In this document: positions 34,473-46,079 of the stretch, one piece after another
Layout of the letters: each line of letters opens with the position of its first letter
Numbering within the stretch: position 1 is the stretch's first letter
Assembly: GCF_036711975.1 (NCBI RefSeq)
Contig: NC_091971.1
Span: forward strand, 3,045,501-3,109,500
Origin: Onthophagus taurus
Taxonomy: Eukaryota; Arthropoda; Insecta; Coleoptera; Scarabaeidae
Length of the DNA stretch: 64,000 nucleotides
Direction of reading: 5' to 3'
Translations under genes and position numbers: made by a program
Notes under the pieces: generated by a model
Told to the model about the DNA's origin: nothing
The model's database searches: none
What the model saw: only the letters and a program-made list of their open reading frames with translations

Positions 34473-37400
34473 ATTACTTTCTATTAGTTTTTTTTTAATT
34501 GATTATATATTATTGCAAAATTTTTCATTTAAAAATATTTTGATTGTAAATCTTGAGTGAAGATGACCAGGAAGAGTTAAAATACACTTGATGGAAGCAA
34601 TCAAGTGATTCCACGCCCACGAGGGCGTCATATCTCACATTGGCGTTTCGACAGGTTGAGGCATTAACTACTCCCAACACTTAAGATAAAGAGAACAGAT
34701 AGTTGTTGTGGCGCGATGTGGGTAGCGGGTTATTCAAAAAATTCGTTTTTTTTACATCCTTTTCTTTTCCACGGAAAAAAACAAAAAAGGAAAATTACCT
34801 CAAAAAAAAACAAAATATATTCTTATTCAATCTAAATGACAAATTCCAACGCTTCTTTCATCGGGCTGGTGTAATTTCGAATCCAGCACGTGCCTCATTC
34901 TATATCTCGTTTCTTCCTTTCTCGCACATTTGGCGCCGTATAAAAATTCCCAGACCGTGTTTACTTTCTAAAAGGACTTGGAGTTAAATTAAATTATCAG
35001 ACGAAAAATAAAAAGAGGGATACTAGTGTAGTGTTTAAAGTTTAAAGTAAAGGATTTATTTTTATTAAAAAAAAAATAGTAATTTGTTTCGGGTGGACCG
35101 ACAGTGATAGATCATCGCGATCTGAAATATTTGTCCGAACTGTTCCGAGTTAAATTGTGTGATGGCGCGTGCCGTGGAAGACTACTGTTAAAGACAAATG
35201 ATCGAACGTCGCCGTACGGTACTCATAAAATTTAATTATATAATCGTAACTCCGGCTATTTTCGAGTAACCCCGCTGAGAATTTTAGACAAATCAGAACT
35301 CTTGGAGCGTTATTTATGTTCGTGTCTTACGAATAAAGTGCTTTCTTGCCAACTGAACCTCTACAACAGGTTAATATCAAGAAACAGGTTCATAAAACTT
35401 TAATCTTTTGATACTCTTTTTGATGATGTCAACTAAAATTTTTAAGAACCTATAGAATATTTTGATCAAATTCACTTCATTAAAAAAATTTATTATAAAT
35501 CACCCTACAAGGAAAGCTTTAAAATTCATGTAGATATCTATTACTTTAATTCCTTAACATGTAATACCGTTAAAACCCCGCAAACAAAATCCGCTTAGGC
35601 ACCGATTTACCAAAATAACAGGATGACAGGACAAAATTCCAACCAGCCAGCAACTTACCACGGTTCTCCCCAACAAATACTCTTATGCCAAGAAAGATAT
35701 CTCGCCGAATGAGTTCTCCTGTAAAATTATTCAAATCCATCGCTTCACCTTCTTGCTCTCTTCTTGTCCATCTGTCTTGCTCTGCGCCTTTTTTTTGTTC
35801 TTCAGCAGCAAAGTCTCTTCGCTGGCGATCTCTTCCTACTTCATCATTCGAACACGGCTCGTATCTTCTCCTCTACCGGTTCGATTTGTGCTCCGTTGCT
35901 TGGTCTAAGAGCGAAACGGTGTTTTTGAGCTAATATGGTCACGCGGTAGCCGCACAACGACGCCTTCTAAAGGTATCCATATGGATGCCGTACGCGCTCC
36001 ATGCGACGTCTCAGGCCAAATCAGATACCGGACTCGTGTACAATACTTAATCTACGCTATCAACTCAGGAGATCTGACCTCTACCAACCTGCTAGAACTC
36101 TTAAGGATGTTTATTGAATATTAATACACCTTGTGATTTTCAACTTAGCTACTTATCTTTTTGTAACGTGTAAATGAAATATAAAATGAAATATAAAGAA
36201 AAACGGATATGTACAATATTAAAAAGTCAATTAAATAGTATAATATACATAGTGTATATAGTATAATATACTCTATCGATCTATTAAATTTTTTATATTT
36301 TTATTTTGAATTCATGTATGTATGCATTGAATCATTTCAATCATAATTAAAGAGCTCAGCGAATACCGGCCACCGCAGTTGTACCCGGACGGTCATTAAT
36401 ACAGCCCGCGAAGACAGATATGTATCTGTAGACTGAAATTGCTACTGGACTCTGCGTCCACCGACAGTTGACTGCTGTGACAAATGACAGATCGTACGGT
36501 TTTTAATTGCTCTCGTGCTCCGTGAAGACTCCGGAGCAACAGCAACCGCTCCGGATTTACACAAACACCGAGACCCGGAGAGAGACAGAAACCTATATAT
36601 TACACTTAAGTCTTCCGAACCGAACGACGATCGCATATTTCTAGCGCATCCAACAAGTATCATAAGATCCTAAGCAGTGTGTATTCGAAGAGAAGAAGAA
36701 GTTAAGCCGAGGAGTGTAACCAGTGATGTGTGTTCCAATCTGGTAAAGTGCGATCTTTAAGCTGACTTGACAACTTGGACTTCTTCGTATCGTATTTCAA
36801 AATACTATTAAGCCTAGGTGGGCTTTTAATAATAATTAGATATAATTTTCGGGACAACGAAAGACTTGATATAATTTATGGCTATAATGGGTCTTCGAGA
36901 AGACTTCACGGTGTCTTCGAGCGGATGTGAACTACAATTGACGTGCTTGAAAAAGACGTGCTTATTTAACGCTAGGTAAAACACAATGTGTTGACTTGAC
37001 GTACTTACATAAAAACCAACCATGCATGGATAATATTAATTAAATGAGAAAAACTTGAATTACGTTCTATAGATAATTATAAAGGTTAAAAATTATCTTA
37101 AATGTTATATATTAAAATTTTTTGTAAATTTAAAAGGTTAAAATTAAAAGTGTTTAGTAAAATTTCGTGGGAACTTATGTGTACCATATAAGTGACTTAC
37201 TTCTTATAGAAATATCTTTAATAAAGAAGATCTTTAAGATGTTTTCATCGCGTGAAACGTTTCGGTCACCTCGGTTCCTTTCACGCCTATCCATCCATTG
37301 TACCAAAGAATTCGGTTTTTTCGAGGTGACACATGCTTTGAAGCTTTTGAAAGAGTCGCACCTGATTATTCCACATCGACTTTCGTGTGTCGACATAATC

Positions 37401-37793
37401 TAGCGTCTGAGAGATTAAAATCTATTTAAAAAAGAAAACCCTTCTTGATTCGAATAAGAATAATAATTTTATTTTTTTCGATTTTAAACACTCTTTGGAA
37501 TACGTCGGTACTAATTAAAAATAAATCCGTTTAAAAATAATTTTGAGATGACGTCGTTTCGAACATAATATTTCGAAACGGTCAATTAAATTTACCGGCT
37601 GCACCTTATTAAAGAAGTTGGCAATTTATCTGTCTTCTGTAGTGATGAGTCACACTACAGAAGCTGCACACAATGAGGCGCTTTTAACCGGCCATTATAA
37701 TACAATACACCTCGGTGGGTGCGGTTCAATTATTGTTATTAAAATTTTATTAGAAAAGTAAGCCGCCGGAACAACTTGTTTGCATTGAATATA
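34473..37793. other. Gene-free stretch between the satellite arrays
   Basis: No gene is supported. GC-richer blocks at about 35640-36080 and 36355-36760 contain only short frames (35685-35933; 36442-36663 minus) without domains. The second block is purine-rich at its end (about 36690-36720) and could be an untranslated first exon of a gene outside the window, which I cannot test here. Confidence 0.35.
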
Positions 37794-40180
37794 TAGTAAA
37801 ACCTCGATATAGTGGACAAAAGTTCTAGGTATAGTGTTAGTTCTAGTTTTAATTGTTATTCAGTGCTAGGTTGTTGTATGTTATTATTGAACTAACACTA
37901 GACCTACAACTAGAAACATTCGGTAATGGAATAAAATAATAGATATAGTGTTAGTTCTACATAGTAACAGTGCTACTGCAAAATTAGAACTAACACTATA
38001 CCTAGCACTAGAATCATTTGGGTTTAGCCGCACGTCTCTAAAGACGGCTAAACCCGAATGATTCTAGTTCTAGGTATAGTGTTAGTTCCATATAGTAACA
38101 GTGGTAGTGTAAAACTAGAACTAACACTAGACCTAGAACTAGAATCATTCGGGTTTAGCCGTCTTTAGAGACGTGCGGCTAAACCCAAATGATTCTAGTT
38201 CTAGGTATAGTGTTAGTTCCATATAGTAAAAGTGGTAGTGTAAAACTAGAACTAACAGTAGACCTAGAACTAGAATCATTCGGGTTTAGCCGTCTTTAGA
38301 GACGTGCGGCTAAACCCAAATGATTCTAGTTCTAGGTATAGTGTTAGTTCCATATAGTAACAGTGGTAGTGTAAAACTAGAACTAACACTACACCTAGAA
38401 CTAGAATCATTCGGGTTTAGCCGTCTTTAGAGACGTGCGGCTAAACCCAAATGATTCTAGTTCTAGGTATAGTGTTAGTTCCATATAGTAACAGTGGTAG
38501 TGTAAAACTAGAACTAACACTAGACCTAGAACTAGAATCATTCGGGTTTAGCCGTCTTTAGAGACGTGCGGCTAAACCCAAATGATTCTAGTTCTAGGTA
38601 TAGTGTTAGTTCCATATAGTAACAGTGGTAGTGTAAAACTAGAACTAACACTAAACCTAGAACTAGAATCATTCGGGTTTAGCCGTCTTTAGAGACGTGC
38701 GGCTAAACCCAAATGATTCTAGTTCTAGGTATAGTGTTAGTTCCATATAGTAACAATGGTAGTGTAAAACTAGAACTAACACTAGACCTAGAACTAGAAT
38801 CATTCGGGTTTAGCCGTCTTTAGAGACGTGCGGCTAAACCCAAATGATTCTAGTTCTAGGTATAGTGTTAGTTCCATATAGTAACAGTGGTAGTGTAAAA
38901 CTAGAACTAACACTAGACCTAGAATTAGAATCATTCGGGTTTAGCCGTCTTTAGAGACGTGCGGCTAAACCCAAATGATTCTAGTTCTAGGTATAGTGTT
39001 AGTTCCATATAGTAACAGTGGTAGTGTAAAACTAGAACTAACACTAGACCTAGAACTAGAATCATTCGGGTTTAGCCGTCTTTAGAGACGTGCGGCTAAA
39101 CCCAAATGATTCTAGTTCTAGGTATAGTGTTAGTTCCATATAGTAACAGTGGTAGTGTAAAACTAGAACTAACACTAGACCTAGAACTAGAATCATTCGG
39201 GTTTAGCCGTCTTTAGAGACGTGCGGCTAAACCCAAATGATTCTAGTTCTAGGTATAGTGTTAGTTCCATATAGTAACAGTGGTAGTGTAAAACTAGAAC
39301 TAACACTAGACCTAGAACTAGAATCATTCGGGTTTAGCCGTCTTTAGAGACGTGCGGCTAAACCCAAATGATTCTAGTTCTAGGTATAGTGTTAGTTCCA
39401 TATAGTAACAGTGGTAGTGTAAAACTAGAACTAACACTAGACCTAGAACTAGAATCATTCGGGTTTAGCCGTCTTTAGAGACGTGCGGCTAAACCCAAAT
39501 GATTCTAGTTCTAGGTATAGTGTTAGTTCCATATAGTAACAGTGGTAGTGTAAAACTAGAACTAACACTAGACCTAGAACTAGAATCATTCGGGTTTAGC
39601 CGTCTTTAGAGACGTGCGGCTAAACCCAAATGATTCTAGTTCTAGGTATAGTGTTAGTTCCATATAGTAACAGTGGTAGTGTAAAACTAGAACTAACACT
39701 AGACCTAGAACTAGAATCATTCGGGTTTAGCCGTCTTTAGAGACGTGCGGCTAAACCCAAATGATTCTAGTTCTAGGTATAGTGTTAGTTCCATATAGTA
39801 ACAGTGGTAGTGTAAAACTAGAACTAACACTAGACCTAGAACTAGAATCATTCGGGTTTAGCCGTCTTTAGAGACGTGCGGCTAAACCCAAATGATTCTA
39901 GTTCTAGGTCTAGTTTTACTTCAATGAAAAATATATGTACAACAATCTGACGCTGAATAACAATTAAAACAGCTAGCTTAGTGTGTACTTTATTTTACTT
40001 CAAAAAAGTATTTAACATTTGCTAAATCAAAATGTGAAATAGTAGTTGCCTACCCCTGCGTGACGTCACGAACGGGCCTTCGAGCTATACACTTGTTCCC
40101 GGGTTCATTTTTGTGTGTATTAAAATTAAACCACTCCCTTCCCCGTATTAATATAACGCATTAATCGAGGTTTTACTGTA
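37792..40180. mobile_element. TIR element carrying satellite array 2, TA duplication
   Basis: Left end 37794 reads TAGTAAAACCTCGATATAG; right end finishes AATCGAGGTTTTACTG at 40178. TA lies on both sides. The termini match the 242-bp single-unit copy in the gustatory receptor intron. The unique right flank (40047-40140) contains GTGACGTCACGAACGGGCC, inverse to the left flank of array 1. The terminal motif and TA target resemble pogo/Tc1-mariner-type elements; that assignment is inference, since no transposase is present. Confidence 0.85.
37820..39915. repeat. Palindromic satellite array 2, 131-bp unit, about 15 copies
   Basis: Same hairpin family as array 1 but with a 131-bp period: ACGTGCGGCTAAACCCAAAT recurs at 38171, 38302, 38433 and 38564 and on to 39874, giving 14 units. 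These are almost identical to one another, in contrast to array 1. The core is in the opposite orientation (GTCTTTAGAGACGTGC). The first unit (about 37985-38100) still has the array-1 orientation (GCACGTCTCTAAAGAC), so the orientation switches inside the array. A partial unit lies at the left edge. Confidence 0.95.
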
Positions 40181-41992
40181 TATTAATTTCTGGCAAAAAA
40201 ATCCTAATAAGTATTTCATAGAAACAATATTAAGATTTATAAGCCTGGTTTACTTTACATAATACAACTCCCATCCTACCATCATTAAGACAAACATCTC
40301 GGTTTTACGATCTCAATCCGTCGCGAAAGGGGTTTTCTCTTTCTCTCTTTCTCGTCGTAGCAATAACGCGGCAATAATAATGCCCCATTACTACTGTTCC
40401 GGGGAGCGGTAGCGGTCTCGCAGCGGGGTCTCCGTATTCATGCCTTCATTTGCTAACTTATTATTGCACTTAGCAGCGTCGAATTTTTAGAGATCGCCGG
40501 GTTGGATTGCTCGCGTTGAATTTATTCGATTATGACGGGGCGAAGAATGGTCGCCCGCGCGTGTTCCTATAGAGCCGAAGAAGAAGAGGAAGAACATAGA
40601 TGGGGCCCCAAAGCACGACAGGACGTGCCACGCCGATATAATCTAAGAAATGCCATGTCCAGTGTATGTGCGCTTCTTGTATATGGACCGAAGAACTAAA
40701 CTCCGGTTCTCTCTTCTGCGCTGGATGTTATTATGGTGGAACCCTAGGTATTATCTTGATTTGTATAATGGATAGACATTAGTAGTACGTGTGTTAAATT
40801 ATGATTGACTGCCAATGGTAATTAACTCCGACTTTTCATTTGACCCAATACTTTTGAAACATCCTGTAACTTTTACGTCGTTGAAAGCTTTAAAAAATGA
40901 TACTTTTATTACTTTAATAAAGATTGGAGAGTTGAAGAAGATCTTGATTTACTGTTATCGAAAAAGAAATAAAAGATAAAATTGAAAAGCAAACAACGGG
41001 TTAGCAGGCGAGGCGGTTAATCGTTTCTTTCGGGACACCCGCTACGAGATAATAACGTCGAAGGTGCAATCTGCCGATTGGTTATTAATTGTGGGAAGTC
41101 GAATTTCCGGGAAAATAATGCGCCCGGCGTCCCCACAAAAGACCATGATTTACCGCACGCTATTATAAAAGGTATTAAGGAGCGTATACGCGAAAAGGAT
41201 TCCTACGTGCACGTCCAATTATTTCTACAAATTATACGGCGATTTTTTATTTTAATAATCCAATATTTATGAGTGTATTTTTCATTTTAATGGCTCATCC
41301 TGAAAATATCAATTTATTTCAGATATTACAAAAAAGTTCGTTGTAAACATCACCATAATATCACACACACTTAAACCAACCTATATTAAGCAATTCCAAA
41401 GAAATTATCGCATTATTTAAAAAAAAAATAAATTAAATTTAAAATTTTGAATGTGACATAACGAATTTGCGCCATCTATTAGAAACCGGATCAATTAAAA
41501 TTTTTAATCCTAAAATAACTTGTAGAATTACAAAAATTCATTTAATTAAAAAAAAAAAATAATAACTCATCATTCTTAATCATTATTTTTAGGAAATAAT
41601 AAACAAAAAAAGAGCTTTATTAAATATTAAAAAAAATTAAATAAAATTGCGCCACCTACAAAATGATATATAAATTAAAATGTTTGAGTTAAAAAAAACT
41701 ATAATAACACAATATCGTTTTTACGAATAAATTTCAAAATTTTATTATTATTTATTAATTTAAATACTTAATTTATTTTAATATTTCTTCTCAATTTTTA
41801 AATAATTAATTTATTTTTATTTAATTATTAACTTCACCGCGAGATGTCACCCCACGCGTCATTAAAACGTCACTAAATGTAACTCACCTCAATACCAAGC
41901 CGTTCTATTTTGCTCTAAATAAGAGGTTATCCGAAAGTGTGTTATAAGTTATAAGTAATCTTTATAAAATACGAATTAAAATTAATCCCAAG
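40181..41992. other. Gene-free stretch with a GC-rich block, then eIF4A3 5' flank
   Basis: 40310-40640 is CpG-rich for this window and contains AT-type homeodomain-like cores (TTTATTCGATTA), so it is a candidate regulatory block; this is inference. 41280-41840 is very AT-rich. The last 150 bp before 41993 form the 5' flank of the eIF4A3 ORF; no TATA box or initiator can be singled out. Confidence 0.35.
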
Positions 41993-43198
41993 ATGTCTAA
42001 ACGCGCGCAAAGTGAAGCTTTTGAGGATTTATCGAACGTAGAGTTCGAAACGAGCGAAGATGTCGATGTGGTTGATAAATTCAAGAATATGAACCTTCGG
42101 GAAGAACTCATGCGTGGAATCTTCGCGTATGGCTTCGAGAAACCATCAGCAATTCAACAAAGAGCTATTAAACCGATTATAAAGGGACGAGATGTGATTG
42201 CTCAAGCACAATCCGGTACAGGTAAAACAGCTACGTTTTCGATAGCTATACTACAATCTTTGGATTTTACAATGAGAGAAACTCAAGTTTTGTGTTTATC
42301 ACCAACTAGAGAACTTGCAGTTCAAATACAAAAGGTAATCTTAGCGTTGGGTGATTTTATGAATGTTCAATGTCACGCTTGTATCGGAGGCACCAATTTA
42401 GGTGAGGATATCAGGAAATTAGATTACGGTCAACACGTTGTTAGTGGAACCCCTGGAAGAGTTTATGATATGATTCGTCGTAGAGCTTTACGTACTCGAG
42501 CTGTTAAAATGCTTGTGTTAGACGAAGCCGATGAGATGCTTAATAAAGGATTTAAAGAACAAATTTACGATGTATACAGATTTTTACCTCCATCAACTCA
42601 AGTTGTACTTATTTCCGCCACACTCCCCCATGAAATTTTAGAGATAACCTCAAAATTTATGACCGATCCTATTCGTATTTTGGTAAAACGTGATGAATTG
42701 ACTTTAGAAGGAATAAAACAGTTCTTTGTTGCTGTTGAACGAGAAGAATGGAAATTTGATACACTTTGCGATTTGTATGATACTTTAACCATCACACAAG
42801 CTGTTATTTTTTGCAATACAAAACGTAAGGTTGATTGGTTAACTGAAAAAATGCGCGAAGCTAACTTTACAGTAAGTTCAATGCATGGAGATATGCCCCA
42901 AAAGGAACGTGATAATATCATGAAGGAGTTTCGTTCTGGGCAAAGTCGAGTTTTAATTACTACAGATGTTTGGGCAAGAGGAATTGATGTCCAACAAGTT
43001 AGTTTGGTTATTAATTATGATTTACCTAATAATCGTGAATTGTATATTCATCGTATTGGACGTTCAGGAAGATTTGGGCGAAAAGGTGTCGCAATTAATT
43101 TCGTTAAATCAGATGATATTAGGATATTGAGAGATATTGAACAGTATTATTCTACACAAATTGACGAAATGCCCATGAATGTTGCAGATCTTATTTAA
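41993..43198 (+). CDS. eIF4A3: Eukaryotic initiation factor 4A-III (DEAD-box RNA helicase, exon-junction core), intronless, 401 aa
   Basis: A single open frame covers the whole protein. Motifs: Q-motif region [13 protein letters not shown] (47-59), Walker A AQSGTGKT (72-79), PTREL (104-108), GG and TPGR (132-133, 153-156), DEAD (177-180), SAT (208-210), the ARGID block (328-332) and HRIGRSGR (353-360). It ends [11 protein letters not shown], the conserved eIF4A3 C-terminus, and the N-terminal [11 protein letters not shown] is the eIF4A3-specific variant rather than eIF4A1/2. Role from the family: clamps spliced mRNA 20-24 nt upstream of exon junctions with Mago, Y14 and Barentsz, and acts in nonsense-mediated decay and mRNA localisation. 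AATAAA lies near 43315. The frame is intact; either the native gene lacks introns in this lineage or this is an intact retrocopy. Confidence 0.97.
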   Translation: MSKRAQSEAFEDLSNVEFETSEDVDVVDKFKNMNLREELMRGIFAYGFEKPSAIQQRAIKPIIKGRDVIAQAQSGTGKTATFSIAILQSLDFTMRETQVLCLSPTRELAVQIQKVILALGDFMNVQCHACIGGTNLGEDIRKLDYGQHVVSGTPGRVYDMIRRRALRTRAVKMLVLDEADEMLNKGFKEQIYDVYRFLPPSTQVVLISATLPHEILEITSKFMTDPIRILVKRDELTLEGIKQFFVAVEREEWKFDTLCDLYDTLTITQAVIFCNTKRKVDWLTEKMREANFTVSSMHGDMPQKERDNIMKEFRSGQSRVLITTDVWARGIDVQQVSLVINYDLPNNRELYIHRIGRSGRFGRKGVAINFVKSDDIRILRDIEQYYSTQIDEMPMNVADLI

Positions 43199-43404
43199 AT
43201 TTAGATATATATTAAATAATGTATTTTCTATGATAAAAAATTGATTAATGTAAATTTCTACTTTTTGGTTAGGTTATTCTTTTAAGTTATGGACTCTATC
43301 TTTTTTCATCTTAAATAAATAGCTTTTTTGTTCAAAAATAACAAATAAATTTAATAGAAAAAAAGTTTTAATTCTTTTTCTTAACCTAAAAAAATAATTA
43401 TAGC

Positions 43405-45775
43405 TAGGGTTGCCAACTTTTTTATATTTTAGAGGAGTTTCCTCTATTTAACAGGCTATCTCCTCCCTTCTCTAATTTCTTTAATCCTCCTCTATGAAGA
43501 AAATGATACAAATATAGGCGAGAACCAGAAAATTAAAACCACCACTAATAAGTTAAAGTATAAATCTCACTGAAGTTAAATCTGAAAAGTGATCTAACAC
43601 ATACAAAAATGGCTAAAACCTTCTAAAATTAATGATGAATATGCTCAGTGTACTCTAAGTACTAAAGATTTCTCTATTAAAAGTCAAGAATTAGCTTCCC
43701 TAAGTAATTAAGTGTATAAGAAGTAAATTAACCTACACTATACAGATGTGTCAAATGTGTGGAATATAGCCAATAACTTCGCCATTTGTGGTTTTAAAGA
43801 AAAATGTTTCAAATAAATTTTTTTTTATTAATTGTGGCGGCTAATCTAAGCAATTTTGTATATAGATAAGTTAAATTAAATCATCATATTTTTGGTTAAG
43901 GTACCTGTGGTCTTGCGTTGAATACGTCATGTCGAGACACCTGTATATTGTATATCCATCATTAATTTGTGACAAAAAGTATTGGAAATTCTTCAAATGT
44001 TGAAAGTGCACGTGCGTTTTTTAAACTCTGGTTTTTGAAGATCAAAGATCAAAATCAATTAATTTATATTTTTCTTCGTTTACATTTATTATTAAATGAC
44101 TTAATAAATTATTGATAGATGGCGCTCATATACATTTTTTTAATTCAAATAAACATAGCAAGATTTGTTTGTATTCAAAAATTTTCTGAAGTGTCAAATT
44201 AAAAATCCTGTTTTTTAAGATGGATTACGAAAATTACAAAAAGTTTAACATGTTAAAATGTGGCATATTAGAAAATAAAGTAAATTTTATATAAATTTTT
44301 AGTAGAATAATTTTTAGTTATAGTACCGTAATTTATAGGAAACTGTAAATTTAATTTCTTTGACGACACAAAAAAAAATTATTTTTAGCTTTATTCTAAA
44401 ACAATAAGAAGTAGACCTATATAACCCCATATTTTTGTAATCAGAAAAAAATAACGAATTTAATAAGCGAATAATCAGTGGGTGTTTTCATTTAAAAAAA
44501 CGAAAATTGTCATAATATCTAGAAATCTAAAACCCAAACAGTTTTTTTGATTACGTCATCAAATTCTCTGTAAAAAAGTGTCCATATAATGTCTTAGTTA
44601 TAATACTCCACTTATAATAATAACCAAGATAATTGCACTTGTTGGTTTGACGATATTTTCAATTTTGGCCTCTGGGGGAAAAGTAGAAGACGATAGCGCT
44701 TTGAGGTTTTTGGCATTAACAGTTTCTCGAAAAACGAGATCATGACATGTAAGCTAGTTTTTTTCTAGCTCTTATAGTTTCGGAGATAGTCTATTCGAAC
44801 ATCGAATTTGAACCACCCTGTACAGACAATAACAATTAAATATTCATATTTTTAGGTAAAACAGCATGAATTCATATATGAATTAACAAAAATTCATATC
44901 ATACAATCAAGAGTGGCAGTAAATAACAAGTTTCTGCACACCAAATCATTCACCAGAAGAAGATAATGTGGCTGCAAATGAATTAGGATTATCACATTAT
45001 ATCATAACATATAACACAATTTGTCATAAGATATACTTAATAGCTTCGAGTGTGGCATAAAAGTGCTCAAGCATATTTTTAATAGTGGTAGTGAGAAAAG
45101 TTTAATAACTAAGCTGCATTTAGGCTTGATTTCTTGGTCTAAATGCTAAAAAGATAGTTCTTGTTGCGTTACAAAATAAATTTGATTCTGTGCAAATTGA
45201 TACCTCCAATGTAGAAAACAAGAGAAAACTTGAAAGAAATGTTTGAATTTTACAAAGCTTCATATCAAGAGATACTACATCATGTTACCACCAGGTGGTT
45301 AAGTTTGTACCTTGCTGCAGAAAGAATTTTAAAATCGTGGCACCTTTGCTCTCTTTCTTCAGAAACATGAGAGATTGTCCCAATAAAATGAAAATACGCC
45401 GGAAAATGAAATCTTGCTATTTTGTGAAATTTTTCTTAAAATATTTTATGATGCTATACTGACATTAGAAAGTAATAAAATATTAGATGATATTAGATGA
45501 TAATTTTAAAAATAGTAATAACTCCTGTAAATGGACTACTATTTTAAGTAAAACACAAGATCTGTCAAATATTTCACAAATTCTTGCGCTGATTTAGTAA
45601 AGTCAAAATTACTCATAACTTTTAATTATGATTTGACATGTTAACAGTTTTATAACTGTATAAAAAATAATAAATTATGAATAATAATGAAATTTGAAAA
45701 AGTTTTTTAATTTCCTATATGTTTTTTAAGAATCTCCACTATAAGTAGTTACATTAATTTTTAAAAATGGCAACC
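43405..45775 (+). mobile_element. Decayed hAT-type element with transposase scraps
   Basis: The edges read TAGGGTTGCCAAC (about 43406) and the inverse GGCAACCTA (about 45769-45777), resembling hAT termini. Scraps in between: NDEYAQCTLSTKDFSI (about 43632-43679), like the N-terminal zinc-binding block of C2H2/hAT-type transposases, and FYKASYQEILHHVTTRWLSL with LAAERILKSWH (45248-45345), like the hAT block ending xxxTRWLSL. No frame longer than about 60 codons remains. No clear 8-bp duplication was found, so the edges are provisional. Confidence 0.55.
44640..44825. repeat. Possible MITE end (CAGGGTG type) inside the hAT relic
   Basis: The segment ends TTTGAACCACCCTGTACAG, which on the minus strand starts CTGTACAGGGTGGTTCAAAT, like the CAGGGTG terminus of the palindromic MITE at 9597-10244. 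The partner terminus was not found, so it may be a truncated or solo copy. Confidence 0.35.
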
Positions 45776-45777
45776 TA

Positions 45778-46079
45778 ATTATTATAACTAACATAATAAT
45801 CACCTGTATATTAATTTAATTTTCCTAATTAAATTTAAGATTTAACGTTCTAAATATATTATACATAATTATTTTTAAATAAATATAATTTATTTAAACC
45901 TTTTTGCTGTTGTATTTTGTATTACTCATTCTTAAAAATCCCACACAACCTAACCTAAATTTCTCATGGATTTTTAGATGTAGGCAATTCTTCCTTTCCT
46001 TTTATAGTGAAACAAACATGTTAGTGAAGTGTAGTTGATAATTACTCATCAAATCTAAAAGAAAATAATTCTTAAGAGA
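45778..46079. other. EOGT 5' flank
   Basis: AT-rich, no coding frame. It lies directly upstream of the EOGT start codon and probably contains its promoter and 5' UTR; no motif singled out. Confidence 0.35.

Noticed and set aside
34865-34895. TTTCGAATCC motif resembling a tRNA T-arm
   Set aside because: No acceptor or anticodon arm could be paired around it.
37167-37403. Overlapping frames on both strands (78 and 73 codons)
   Set aside because: Antisense overlap without domains in intergenic DNA; chance openness.
31055-39915. CRISPR-like reading of the regularly spaced repeats
   Set aside because: Spacers are not unique: the whole 127-131-bp unit repeats, it is palindromic, and the DNA is eukaryotic. 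It is a satellite, not a CRISPR array.
42598-42921. 107-codon minus-strand frame
   Set aside because: Shadow of the eIF4A3 coding sequence.
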